From the NCBI RefSeq assembly GCF_030812995.1, contig NZ_JAUSTT010000023.1, positions 1 through 64,000 on the forward strand: 64,000 nucleotides of DNA, in the 5' to 3' direction. Positions 1-6,959 of this stretch are shown here, piece after piece; within the stretch, counting starts at the first letter, position 1; every line of letters starts with the position of its first letter. This stretch comes from Bacillus chungangensis (GTDB lineage Bacteria; Bacillota; Bacilli; Bacillales; Bacillaceae_C). The position numbers and the translations under genes were made by a program. Under the pieces are notes generated by a model. That model was not told the origin of the DNA. It saw nothing but the letters and a program-made list of their open reading frames with translations, and did no database searches.

Positions 1-319
1 CAGACAATTTTTTGGCTTGATTAAGTCTGTAACCATACTATGCAAGTAGTCAATTATGTTCTGAATGTGACTACCAAAATAAAGAAGTAAAAAACTTAAA
101 TCTTCGTGAGTGGACTTGTCCAAAATGTAATAGCCATCCGATAGAGACGTAAATGCAAGTAAAAATTTGCTGAAACTCGCTATGTAGTTGGTATTTTTCT
201 TTAGGGGTAGGGACTACCCTTATAGCTTGGTAAATATAGATAGCTAACAAAAGTATCTAGTTCCCAAGAAGCTCCCACTTCAATTAGACCGCAAGGTCGA
301 AAAGTGGTGAGTAGTTCAC
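1..319 (+). pseudogene. Relic of IS200/IS605-type element: tnpB 3' end and right end
   Basis: Reading from base 42 gives the C-terminal zinc-finger segment of a TnpB protein ([20 protein letters not shown], then [12 protein letters not shown]). The frame is lost just after this: the expected [11 protein letters not shown] continues in another frame, so the gene is frameshifted and stops at 150-152. Bases ~185-319 form the right end: a small hairpin (GGGTAG, GGA loop, CTACCC at 205-219), then a terminal hairpin starting CTCCCACTT and ending AAGTGGTGAGTAGTTCA. The same right end recurs at 62,880-63,014. The rest of the element lies upstream of the window. It is a different lineage from the element at 21.9-23.7 kb. 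Confidence 0.8.
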
Positions 320-846
320 GCTTCTCGGCTTTTTTTAAAGAAAAAGTGCCAAAAGGAAAATCTTTTATTTTTCTTTATTTTTTCCTCTTGAATTGTTCGC
401 AAGCTAACGAGCAGTGCTTGATCTCGCAAAGCTTCGTCTTGATCTTCAATTTTTTCTCGCAGCCAGCTTTGATGCTTTTCTATTTGCGTAGCTAAATCAT
501 TGGTAATATCAATAAGTTGTGCTTGTTTCGATTCTAACTGTTCGATACGATGATAGAATTCCTCTATTGAGTGATTTTTTCCTATTACAGAGGGAGTTAA
601 ATTGTTTTGAAGATGCTTCGCTACAACTTGTTTCACTGCATGATTAAGCGATAACTGTTCTTTTGAAATAGCTGAGATGATTTCTTTGACGACGAGCAAA
701 TCTTTCTCATAAAAAACCCTTGCATTATTTTCCCCACGCTCAAAGTAATAGCCTTGTTCTTCGAGTGTATGCGCATATCTCCGAATCGTACTCCCGCCAA
801 TACCTAGTTTTTTTGCAGCCTCTGAACTAAAATAGACTTGTGCCAC
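316..846 (-). CDS. MerR-like HTH protein with coiled coil (DUF3967-like)
   Basis: The first ~70 residues look like a MerR-type winged helix (SSEAAKKLGIGGSTIRRYAH, then an E/G-rich turn and a second helix). The middle and C-terminal part is charged and predicted coiled coil, ending in a basic tail. This layout is common in plasmid- and phage-borne DUF3967 proteins of Bacillus; the target is unknown. I chose a GTG start at 846 because an AAGGAGGG ribosome site lies 7 bases upstream; an upstream in-frame ATG at 882 has none. The stop codon TGA is formed by the TCA that ends the IS right end (316-318), so the native C-terminus may have been cut or altered by the insertion. It may belong to the mobile neighbourhood rather than to the biosynthetic cluster. 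Confidence 0.65.
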   Translation of the reverse strand: MAQVYFSSEAAKKLGIGGSTIRRYAHTLEEQGYYFERGENNARVFYEKDLLVVKEIISAISKEQLSLNHAVKQVVAKHLQNNLTPSVIGKNHSIEEFYHRIEQLESKQAQLIDITNDLATQIEKHQSWLREKIEDQDEALRDQALLVSLRTIQEEKIKKNKRFSFWHFFFKKSREA

Positions 847-1018
847 GTACCATCCCTCCTTGCTATTAATACATACTTCCACTCTATGCGAAGTTTATCC
901 TTTCTCTAATTTTGTTGATTAGTAAGAAGTTTTGTCAATTACTGAAATAACGAAAAACAAATCAATTTCAGTTGCTAAAAATGAATGTTACCTTTAACCT
1001 ATTTTAAGATTGGGAATA

Positions 1019-1046
1019 TTGTAATTATTTATAATTTGTATATAAT
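1019..1046 (+). promoter_or_regulatory. Sigma-A type promoter of the 38-codon ORF/regulator
   Basis: TTGTAA at 1019-1024 and TATAAT at 1041-1046 are separated by 16 bases, in an AT-rich stretch. It would start transcription about 80 bases before the ORF at 1135. Seen by eye only. Confidence 0.5.
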
Positions 1047-1134
1047 CTAAATAGGGGCTAAAAAAATTCTGAGAAAAAAACAAGTTCCAAGATTATTTTC
1101 AATCATTTCAAAAAAGAAAGAGAGGAGATTAAAG

Positions 1135-1251
1135 ATGAAAGAACGTTTACTTTTTTTATGTATTGTTAAACATTCAAATGTTTTAAAGAATCGAGAATGG
1201 AATGATCCTATTTGGCCTCCTTTAGAGATCGTAGAAAAGTGTGGTGACTAG
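1135..1251 (+). CDS. Small ORF (38 aa) coupled to the RNPP-type regulator
   Basis: The ORF starts ATG at 1135 after a GAGGAG-type ribosome site and ends two bases before the TTG start of the next gene, so the two are probably translationally coupled. It encodes a 38-residue peptide with a basic start, a short hydrophobic stretch (LLFLCIV) and a Trp/Pro-rich C-terminal half (NDPIWPPLEIVEKCGD). I recognise no family. Regulators of the Rgg/PlcR/NprR/AimR class usually work with a small peptide gene next door, normally downstream; this one is upstream. It may be a signal-peptide precursor, a leader that allows translation of the regulator, or both. The hydrophobic segment is short for a classical Sec signal. 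Confidence 0.5.
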   Translation: MKERLLFLCIVKHSNVLKNREWNDPIWPPLEIVEKCGD

Positions 1252-1253
1252 TT

Positions 1254-2483
1254 TTGAAATACGGTGAGATACTAAAGTTTTGTAGAGTTAAAAAAGGATT
1301 CACCCAGTTAGAAGTTTCAGAAGGAATTTGTTCTGTTACCCATTTAAGTAAAATTGAAAATGGATATAAAGAAGTGAACATAGAAACGCTTGACCTTCTT
1401 TTCAAAAAATTAGACTTAACAATTGGTTCTGTACAAGAAAAATATCAATTCCTTTCTCATATACTAGAATCCTTTAACAAAGAAATATGCAATTGTAACT
1501 TTAGTAAAGCTCAAAAATATTTCAATAAATTAAATAAAATGGAAGAAGACTATCTTTCTTATGGATTAATATCTGATTACTATTTGTTACTATTCAAATA
1601 TTGTCTCTATACTGAAAATACCCAACAAGCAGGAAAATATTATGCGATTTTAAGAAAATCTTTTTGTTCATTAAACAACAGTGAAGCAGAAAAATTTATT
1701 TTTTTAGAAGGAATTATGCTGCTGAAATCCAATCAGTTGCAAATGGCAAAGAAGCAATTGATTAAATGTTTCCATTTTACTACCATAGATAAGGCTGATT
1801 TTTATTATTACTACGCGATAGCAAATGGGAAGTCTGAATATTATGGCAATGCGATGGAATCTGCAATAAGAGCATTAGAAATTTATAAGCAATCGCAAAA
1901 CTATATAAGAATATTACACGCTAATCTATTGCTCGGAATTATTTTGATGCAGTTAGAGTCATTGGGGAAGGCACAAAAATATTTTGAAGAAGTGCTATAT
2001 AAATCAGATTTAGTAGGAGCTCCTCATTTAAAAGCAGCAGCATTTCACAATCTTGGGATCGTGATGAGAAAATTAAATAAAATAGAAAAAGCAAAGTTTT
2101 ATTTGAAAAAAAGCCTCAAATACAATAAAAGTATAGGCGATAAAAAGAATTGTTTAAACAATTTAATGGAACTAATGCATATTCAATCTTCGCATAAAAA
2201 CCAACATGAAGCCTCTAAAATCATTGAAGAAGTTCTACGACTTTCCAAACAGCTCTTAGATAAAGATCAATTCATTAAAGCAAAAATAGAATCATATAAA
2301 ATAAATAAGGAAAATAATAAATTAGAGAAATATTTACTTCGTTTTGCAATACCATATTTTGAAAAACAAAATTCAAAAAAGAGTATCATTTTTTGTTATA
2401 AAATATTACTTAATTTACCAAATAGTAAAATGGAAGATAAAACATACAAAATGTTGACACAGAAATTACTTCGTTTTATATAA
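1254..2483 (+). CDS. XRE-TPR transcriptional regulator, RNPP/Rgg-like
   Basis: 409 residues. Residues ~3-60 are a Cro/CI-type helix-turn-helix (ILKFCRVKKGFTQLEVSEGI, then HLSKIENGYKEVN). Residues ~70-400 are a run of tetratricopeptide-like helices (for example KAAAFHNLGIVMRKLNKIEK and KAKFYLKKSLKYNKSIGDKK). This is the architecture of peptide-responsive RNPP regulators (PlcR, NprR, Rgg, AimR). The start is TTG at 1254, with only a weak ribosome site, and translation is likely coupled to the 38-codon ORF just before it. It is the only regulator next to the azapteridine-like cluster that starts ~470 bases downstream on the same strand, so control of that cluster is the natural guess (inference). 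A dispersed repeat begins 14 bases after its stop and may terminate its transcript. Confidence 0.75.
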   Translation: MKYGEILKFCRVKKGFTQLEVSEGICSVTHLSKIENGYKEVNIETLDLLFKKLDLTIGSVQEKYQFLSHILESFNKEICNCNFSKAQKYFNKLNKMEEDYLSYGLISDYYLLLFKYCLYTENTQQAGKYYAILRKSFCSLNNSEAEKFIFLEGIMLLKSNQLQMAKKQLIKCFHFTTIDKADFYYYYAIANGKSEYYGNAMESAIRALEIYKQSQNYIRILHANLLLGIILMQLESLGKAQKYFEEVLYKSDLVGAPHLKAAAFHNLGIVMRKLNKIEKAKFYLKKSLKYNKSIGDKKNCLNNLMELMHIQSSHKNQHEASKIIEEVLRLSKQLLDKDQFIKAKIESYKINKENNKLEKYLLRFAIPYFEKQNSKKSIIFCYKILLNLPNSKMEDKTYKMLTQKLLRFI

Positions 2484-2497
2484 ACAACGTTTTATAT

Positions 2498-2780
2498 TTT
2501 ATCCTACATCTAACTGGCGAGTCAAGCCCCCCACCTCGGGGAGCAAGAGGAATCAGAAGCGCTAGGTGGGGATAACTGAAAGTCAAATGTCCGATTGGTT
2601 CGGGCCGACAGGATAAGGAAAGCTTCTTGAATTAGCATCGCACGAAGAAAAAGTGCTCTCCTTTTTCGAGGATGTCGGTCACAAAGGCGTTGCAACAGGA
2701 CGTTGCGATCCTAGCCTTTGTTCTAATTCTTATCAGAGGGGGATAAGAGAAAACCCTCTCTGATGGAAGTTTCACTTTAT
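2498..2780 (+). repeat. TTTAT-bounded dispersed hairpin repeat, copy A
   Basis: Begins TTTATCCTACATCTAACTGG and ends GTTTCACTTTAT. The left hairpin pairs CCCCCACCT with AGGTGGGG; the right hairpin pairs CAGAGGGGG with CCCTCTCTG. There is one full internal unit and a second truncated one. It lies between the regulator and the biosynthetic genes. Confidence 0.85.
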
Positions 2781-2884
2781 CGAGCACTGTTCTGCAAACA
2801 GTGTTCTTTTTTCTTTGAAAGCATCAGGCAACAATGAATAAAGTCTTGTTGTCCAAAAAAATGAAGAAAAATCGGAATTTTCCC

Positions 2885-2910
2885 AATACAAGACGATGAA
2901 CATTTGTATT
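2885..2910 (+). promoter_or_regulatory. Candidate operator upstream of the biosynthetic genes
   Basis: A 7-base inverted repeat, AATACAA (2885-2891) and TTGTATT (2904-2910), sits 41 bases before the GTP cyclohydrolase start. A TATAAG sequence (2920-2925) follows at a -10-like position, with no good -35, as expected for an activator-dependent promoter. Which protein binds here is inference. Confidence 0.35.
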
Positions 2911-2950
2911 AATTTATTTATAAGAGATTAAAAGTTAGGAGTTAATACAG

Positions 2951-3694
2951 ATGAAAACAGAAACTCTTAAGAAAATGCATTTAATAGGAACAATAGATTT
3001 AGCAGAAAAAATTCAAATTGTTGAAAAGGAGGGGATAAAACTTATTGTATCAGGACCTGCGAGCTTGCCAATAGAAATAAAAGAAAAGACCTATATGTTT
3101 CAATGGTATACATGGTTTAAATTACCTTACCATTTAAGACATTTAAAGAAAGAAGAATTTTTGAGAAATGTAAAGATTCTCGATTCATCTATACAGTACT
3201 CCTCTCTTTTTATTTTCGGGGACTTTGCTCATTCACCATCAGCAGTTATACGGTTTCATAGTATATGTCATACAGGAGACATCTTTCATAGTCAAAAATG
3301 CGACTGTGGTTATCAATTAAACAGATCACTTGAAAAAGTGATTGACTATTCATGCGGTGCTCTATTTTATTTAGCAAATCAGGAAGGAAGGGGCATTGGC
3401 CTATTTTATAAAAATTTGGCCTATATACTTCAGGAAAAAGGGTTCGATACAGTCGAGGCCAACCATCAGTTAGGATTTAATGATGATAGTAGAACTTACG
3501 AAGAGGCTATTCTCTTATTAAAACATTTCAGAGACAAACCTGTAGACATCATGACGAATAACCCTAGTAAAATTGATTCTTTAATGAATAGCGGCATTAA
3601 AATTAAAAATACAATTCCAATATGGAGCAACAGCAACGAATATAACGAAAATTATCTTAAAACAAAACGATTAAAAAATGGACATATCAAATAG
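2951..3694 (+). CDS. GTP cyclohydrolase II-like enzyme (RibA/ToxB-like)
   Basis: 247 residues. The family's zinc and catalytic core is plain: RFHSICHTGDIFHSQKCDCG at 101-120 (zinc cysteines 106, 117, 119), then NQEGRGIGLFYKN at 143-155 and DTVEANHQLGF at 166-176. Such enzymes open GTP to a diamino-pyrimidinone phosphate, the first step to riboflavin and to toxoflavin-type azapteridines. About 80 residues precede the core and there is no DHBP-synthase (RibB) domain, unlike the fused RibBA of B. subtilis. The next gene starts 11 bases after the stop, with its ribosome site overlapping the stop codon. Since a RibD-like gene but no ribE/ribH accompanies it, a specialised secondary-metabolite role is more likely than riboflavin supply. 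Confidence 0.85.
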   Translation: MKTETLKKMHLIGTIDLAEKIQIVEKEGIKLIVSGPASLPIEIKEKTYMFQWYTWFKLPYHLRHLKKEEFLRNVKILDSSIQYSSLFIFGDFAHSPSAVIRFHSICHTGDIFHSQKCDCGYQLNRSLEKVIDYSCGALFYLANQEGRGIGLFYKNLAYILQEKGFDTVEANHQLGFNDDSRTYEEAILLLKHFRDKPVDIMTNNPSKIDSLMNSGIKIKNTIPIWSNSNEYNENYLKTKRLKNGHIK

Positions 3695-3705
3695 GAGTGA
3701 TCTTT

Positions 3706-5541
3706 GTGATTAAAACGATAACGTCGGAGGAAGTGTTAAAAAAACATAGGGGCCCTATTACGAGTGTTGTATTGGTACCAACGATTAATGCCATTATTTC
3801 ATCTGGATATGATGGTGCTGTTGGCTGTTTCAATCTCTCGTCTAAGGAATTCTCATTATTAGGTTATCATGATCATCTTGTAAATAGGGTTGTATCTAAT
3901 AAGGATGGTACGCTAATAGCTTCAGCCTCATCTGATTACAGTATTAAGATTTGGGATGTGTTTGCAAAAAAGTGCATTTATACGTTAAAAGGCCATATTG
4001 ATGATGTGGAGGATTTTACATTTCTAGATAATTTTATGGGAGTAAGCACTTCGCGAGATAAGCAAATCATCTTTTGGGATTTAGAATCTGGAACGATTAG
4101 TAAAAAGATTTATGGTCATGAGAAAGATGTTCTTTCTGTTGATTATTATGACGAGAAGATATACACAACTGGTGATGATAAAACACTTAGAGTTTGGGAT
4201 ATCCATACAGGCGAATTACTTTACATGTGGGGGCCATTTGATGTAGAGACAGATACTTGTGCCGTAGACATTCATCATAATAGAGTCGTATTAGGTTGTG
4301 ATGATGGTATTATTCGTATCTTTTCTTTAAGCAGTGGAAAACCATTGAAAGAAATAAAAGCACATCTTTCTGGTATTAAGAAAGTAAGTGTTTCAATCAA
4401 TGGAGACATCTTGTCCGCAGCTTATGATCAAAGATTACTCATTTGGGATGCAAAAGACTACTCATTAAAGCTAGAGTTGGAAAACATCAATACTAAGTGG
4501 GAACGGTCTTTAACTTGGTCGCCTTCAGGAGAACAAATCATTGCGGGAACATTTGATGGCACTGTTTGTATATGGGAAGCCGAAACAGGAAAAATGGAAG
4601 ATGAAATTGGAAAAGAAAATAATGATGGCAATGCATGTTTTAATGATATTAGCGTTTTTGAGCGAAATTTTGCGGTAGTAAGTGATGATGGTTATATCAG
4701 AACTGGGTGTATAGATGAAAATATTTTTATAGACAAAATTGAACCATCCTCTGGAAGATATTTAATGAATGCAGTTCATTTTCATAAAGATAAGATATAT
4801 GCAGGTGCACATAACCAAAAGCTGCACACCTTTCTTTTAAAAAAACCTTGCTCAAATGGCTGTCAAAATCCAGATTGTACCATCATTAAAAAAGAAACTC
4901 TAATTGGCGAAGGCCCAATTAATACGATAAAGGCATCTCAATTTGAAACAGTTAGCGTTTTTATAGGATGCTATAGTGGAGCAATTGTCAAAACAGATGA
5001 AACAGGAAACAAGAAGAATAAATTTGTTCTGCACGATGGAGCGGTGAAAGCCATTTCTCTTCATCCTCACGAACCTTTTGGCATAAGCTGTTCTGCAGGT
5101 GGGGAATTGATTTCATGGGATTACAGTGGAAATAAATATATAAGTTATGCTGGACATAATGCCATTATTAATGACATTGATTTTGACCCAACTGGTGAAA
5201 TGATTGCGAGTGTTTCCAGAGACTTTTCATTAAAAATCTTCCAATTCCGTACTGGCGAGCTCCTTCATACAATTGAACTCGGCGCTAAGTCTCTAAAGTC
5301 CGTATTATTTTTAGATCAAAATACGGTAATTGTAGGCGACTATTGGGGCAATATCATAAAAGTAAACATTGCGAAAAAAACAGCTTCTACTCAAAAAATT
5401 GCAACAAACGGCATTAGTAGTTTAGCACGAACAGAAAATGATATTTTTGCAGCTTCTTATGATGGAAGTGTTTATCAGCTGGATCGTGAAAATCTGCATG
5501 TATTAAAAAAACGCACAGCGATGATCCAACGAGGAATCTAG
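3706..5541 (+). CDS. WD40 beta-propeller protein 1 (ToxC-like?)
   Basis: About 611 residues from GTG 3706, which is 8 bases after AGGAG; a GTG at 3697 overlaps that ribosome site. The whole chain is WD40 blades: repeated [GH]-x-[SD]D-x-[ST]-[IL]-[KR]-[IVF]-W-[DE] units such as SSDYSIKIWDVFAKK, SRDKQIIFWDLESG, DDKTLRVWDIHTGE and FDGTVCIWEAETGK, probably two propellers. No signal peptide or membrane segment, so cytosolic. Around residue 382 an insertion carries CSNGCQNPDC, a possible metal site. WD40 proteins in an operon with RibA/RibD-like genes are, from memory, a hallmark of the toxoflavin operon (toxC). The biochemical role is not inferred here; a scaffold or a propeller-type catalyst are both possible. 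Three bases separate it from the next gene. Confidence 0.8.
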   Translation: MIKTITSEEVLKKHRGPITSVVLVPTINAIISSGYDGAVGCFNLSSKEFSLLGYHDHLVNRVVSNKDGTLIASASSDYSIKIWDVFAKKCIYTLKGHIDDVEDFTFLDNFMGVSTSRDKQIIFWDLESGTISKKIYGHEKDVLSVDYYDEKIYTTGDDKTLRVWDIHTGELLYMWGPFDVETDTCAVDIHHNRVVLGCDDGIIRIFSLSSGKPLKEIKAHLSGIKKVSVSINGDILSAAYDQRLLIWDAKDYSLKLELENINTKWERSLTWSPSGEQIIAGTFDGTVCIWEAETGKMEDEIGKENNDGNACFNDISVFERNFAVVSDDGYIRTGCIDENIFIDKIEPSSGRYLMNAVHFHKDKIYAGAHNQKLHTFLLKKPCSNGCQNPDCTIIKKETLIGEGPINTIKASQFETVSVFIGCYSGAIVKTDETGNKKNKFVLHDGAVKAISLHPHEPFGISCSAGGELISWDYSGNKYISYAGHNAIINDIDFDPTGEMIASVSRDFSLKIFQFRTGELLHTIELGAKSLKSVLFLDQNTVIVGDYWGNIIKVNIAKKTASTQKIATNGISSLARTENDIFAASYDGSVYQLDRENLHVLKKRTAMIQRGI

Positions 5542-5543
5542 CA

Positions 5544-6722
5544 ATGGAAGTAATGAATCCAGAAGACATTTTTTACATGAGACAAGCTATTTGCTTGGCA
5601 AAAATAGCGGGTGGTCAAACAAGCCCTAATCCAATGGTAGGTGCGGTAATAGTAAAGAATGGAGAAATAGTTGGAATTGGAACACATTTAAAAGCTGGTG
5701 AAAATCATGCAGAAATTCATGCTCTTCATATGGCTGGAAAAAAAGCAATAGGAGCGACTTTATATGTAACTTTGGAGCCTTGTTCCCATTCTGGCAAAAC
5801 CCCTCCTTGTGTGGATGCTATCATTCAGGCTGGAATTGCACGAGTCGTCATTGCAATGGAGGATCCTAATCCTTTAGTGTCAGGAAAAGGAATATCAACA
5901 TTAATGAATCATTATATATCAGTATCAGTTGGGGTTTTAGAGGAGCAAGCAAAACAACTCAATGAATGCTATTGTTTTAGTATGAAAACGAAAAAACCTT
6001 TTGTCTGTTTGAAAACATCAAGTACATTAGATGGGAAAATTACCGATTATAGGAAAGGTTTTTGTCGTATTACATCTGATCACGTAAAAAAAGAAGTGCA
6101 TGAATTAAGAAGGAAGTATGATGCGATTTTAGTAGGAATCAATACTATTATCCATGATGACCCTTTGTTGACTGTGAGAGAAATTCCAACTTACACTCAA
6201 CCGATTAAAGTAATCCTTGATTCAAATTTAAAGATTCCTATCGAGAGTAAAGTCTTTCAGAATGAAGAAGGCAAAACAATCATATTTACAACGGATCATG
6301 CTTCTCCTGTCAAAGAACAAGCACTAAAGAAAAAAGGTGCGAAAGTATTCCGCACGGGCAAAGTAATGAACTTGCACAAAGTAATGAAGATACTTTACAG
6401 CCTTGGTGTGATATCAGTTCTTGTAGAGGGAGGAGGAAATGTGAACTTTTCTTTCTTAAAAGAGAATTTGGTCAATAAAGTGATCATCTATAAAAAGTTA
6501 AATCTCATTGGCGGAAAGAATGCGATTACTTTAATTGATGGAGAAGGACTTAAAATAGAAGATGCTGTCCAGTTGATAAATCCCTCTTGTGAAAAAATTT
6601 CCGTCGATGAAATAAAAATAAGTGGATATATTGACAGAAAAGATGGGATTTTCCCAATTGAAAAGTTGGAAAAGATAAATGAAAATGAAGATGTTAGTGT
6701 AGGAGCTAACAATGAAAAATAG
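5544..6722 (+). CDS. RibD-type pyrimidine deaminase/reductase (ToxE-like)
   Basis: 392 residues with the two domains of bifunctional RibD. The N-terminal cytidine-deaminase fold has the zinc motif HAE (55-57) and PCSHSGKTPPC (79-89). The C-terminal reductase domain (~150-370) has KTSSTLDGKI, GINTIIHDDPLL, VILDSNLKIP and LVEGGGN. It should deaminate and reduce the product of GTP cyclohydrolase II, giving a ribitylamino-uracil phosphate. It is the third gene of a tightly packed unit (ribosome site in the preceding gene's end). The C-terminal ~30 residues (ENEDVSVGANNEK) extend beyond the usual fold. No lumazine or riboflavin synthase is nearby, so the product probably feeds an azapteridine-like metabolite (inference). 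Confidence 0.85.
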   Translation: MEVMNPEDIFYMRQAICLAKIAGGQTSPNPMVGAVIVKNGEIVGIGTHLKAGENHAEIHALHMAGKKAIGATLYVTLEPCSHSGKTPPCVDAIIQAGIARVVIAMEDPNPLVSGKGISTLMNHYISVSVGVLEEQAKQLNECYCFSMKTKKPFVCLKTSSTLDGKITDYRKGFCRITSDHVKKEVHELRRKYDAILVGINTIIHDDPLLTVREIPTYTQPIKVILDSNLKIPIESKVFQNEEGKTIIFTTDHASPVKEQALKKKGAKVFRTGKVMNLHKVMKILYSLGVISVLVEGGGNVNFSFLKENLVNKVIIYKKLNLIGGKNAITLIDGEGLKIEDAVQLINPSCEKISVDEIKISGYIDRKDGIFPIEKLEKINENEDVSVGANNEK

Positions 6723-6737
6723 AAAGGAGGGATATAA

Positions 6738-6794
6738 ATGAAACGTAATAATTTTAAAAAACCAATCCGTTCTATCGTTGTAGCAGAAAAATAA
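6738..6794 (+). CDS. 18-residue micropeptide inside the biosynthetic cluster
   Basis: An excellent ribosome site (AAAGGAGGG, 6 bases before ATG) precedes an 18-codon ORF reading MKRNNFKKPIRSIVVAEK, closed by three in-frame stops (TAA, TAA, TAG). The peptide is strongly basic at the N-terminus with a small hydrophobic patch. Such a strong site is unlikely by chance. It could be a small precursor or signal peptide, a small protein partner, or a leader ORF for the hairpins that follow. I do not recognise a family, and proteins this small cannot be assigned by motif. Confidence 0.5.
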   Translation: MKRNNFKKPIRSIVVAEK

Positions 6795-6828
6795 TAATAG
6801 ACTAAAGTAAATTAGCTATTATTATTTT
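6793..6828 (+). terminator. AT-rich hairpin with T-tract after the micropeptide
   Basis: AATAATAG (6793-6800) pairs perfectly with CTATTATT (6816-6823), followed by ATTTTT. It looks like a weak intrinsic terminator or attenuator between the first three biosynthetic genes and the second WD40 gene. Confidence 0.4.
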
Positions 6829-6848
6829 TCAAAATCGGAAATGAAGTT

Positions 6849-6869
6849 GGTAGAGCGTGTTGCTCTACC
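6849..6869 (+). promoter_or_regulatory. Hairpin in the intergenic leader of WD40 gene 2
   Basis: GGTAGAG and CTCTACC form a perfect 7-bp stem with a 7-base loop, followed by an AT-rich stretch. It may be an RNA processing or stabilising stem, or an operator. Function unknown. Confidence 0.35.
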
Positions 6870-6959
6870 TCTTATATTATTGAGAATGCAGCAATGGGAG
6901 CATTTACAGACAGCGAACGCTTTTCTAAATGTTTGGTAAAAAGAGGAGGATGTTTAAAG

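Noticed and set aside
2498-2780. Dispersed repeat as a CRISPR array
   Set aside because: Copies are kilobases apart, differ in length and have no spacer-repeat pattern; no cas genes are present.
2951-6722. Riboflavin operon
   Set aside because: RibA- and RibD-like genes are present, but there is no DHBP synthase, lumazine synthase, riboflavin synthase or FMN riboswitch; WD40 and FGE-like genes point to a secondary metabolite.
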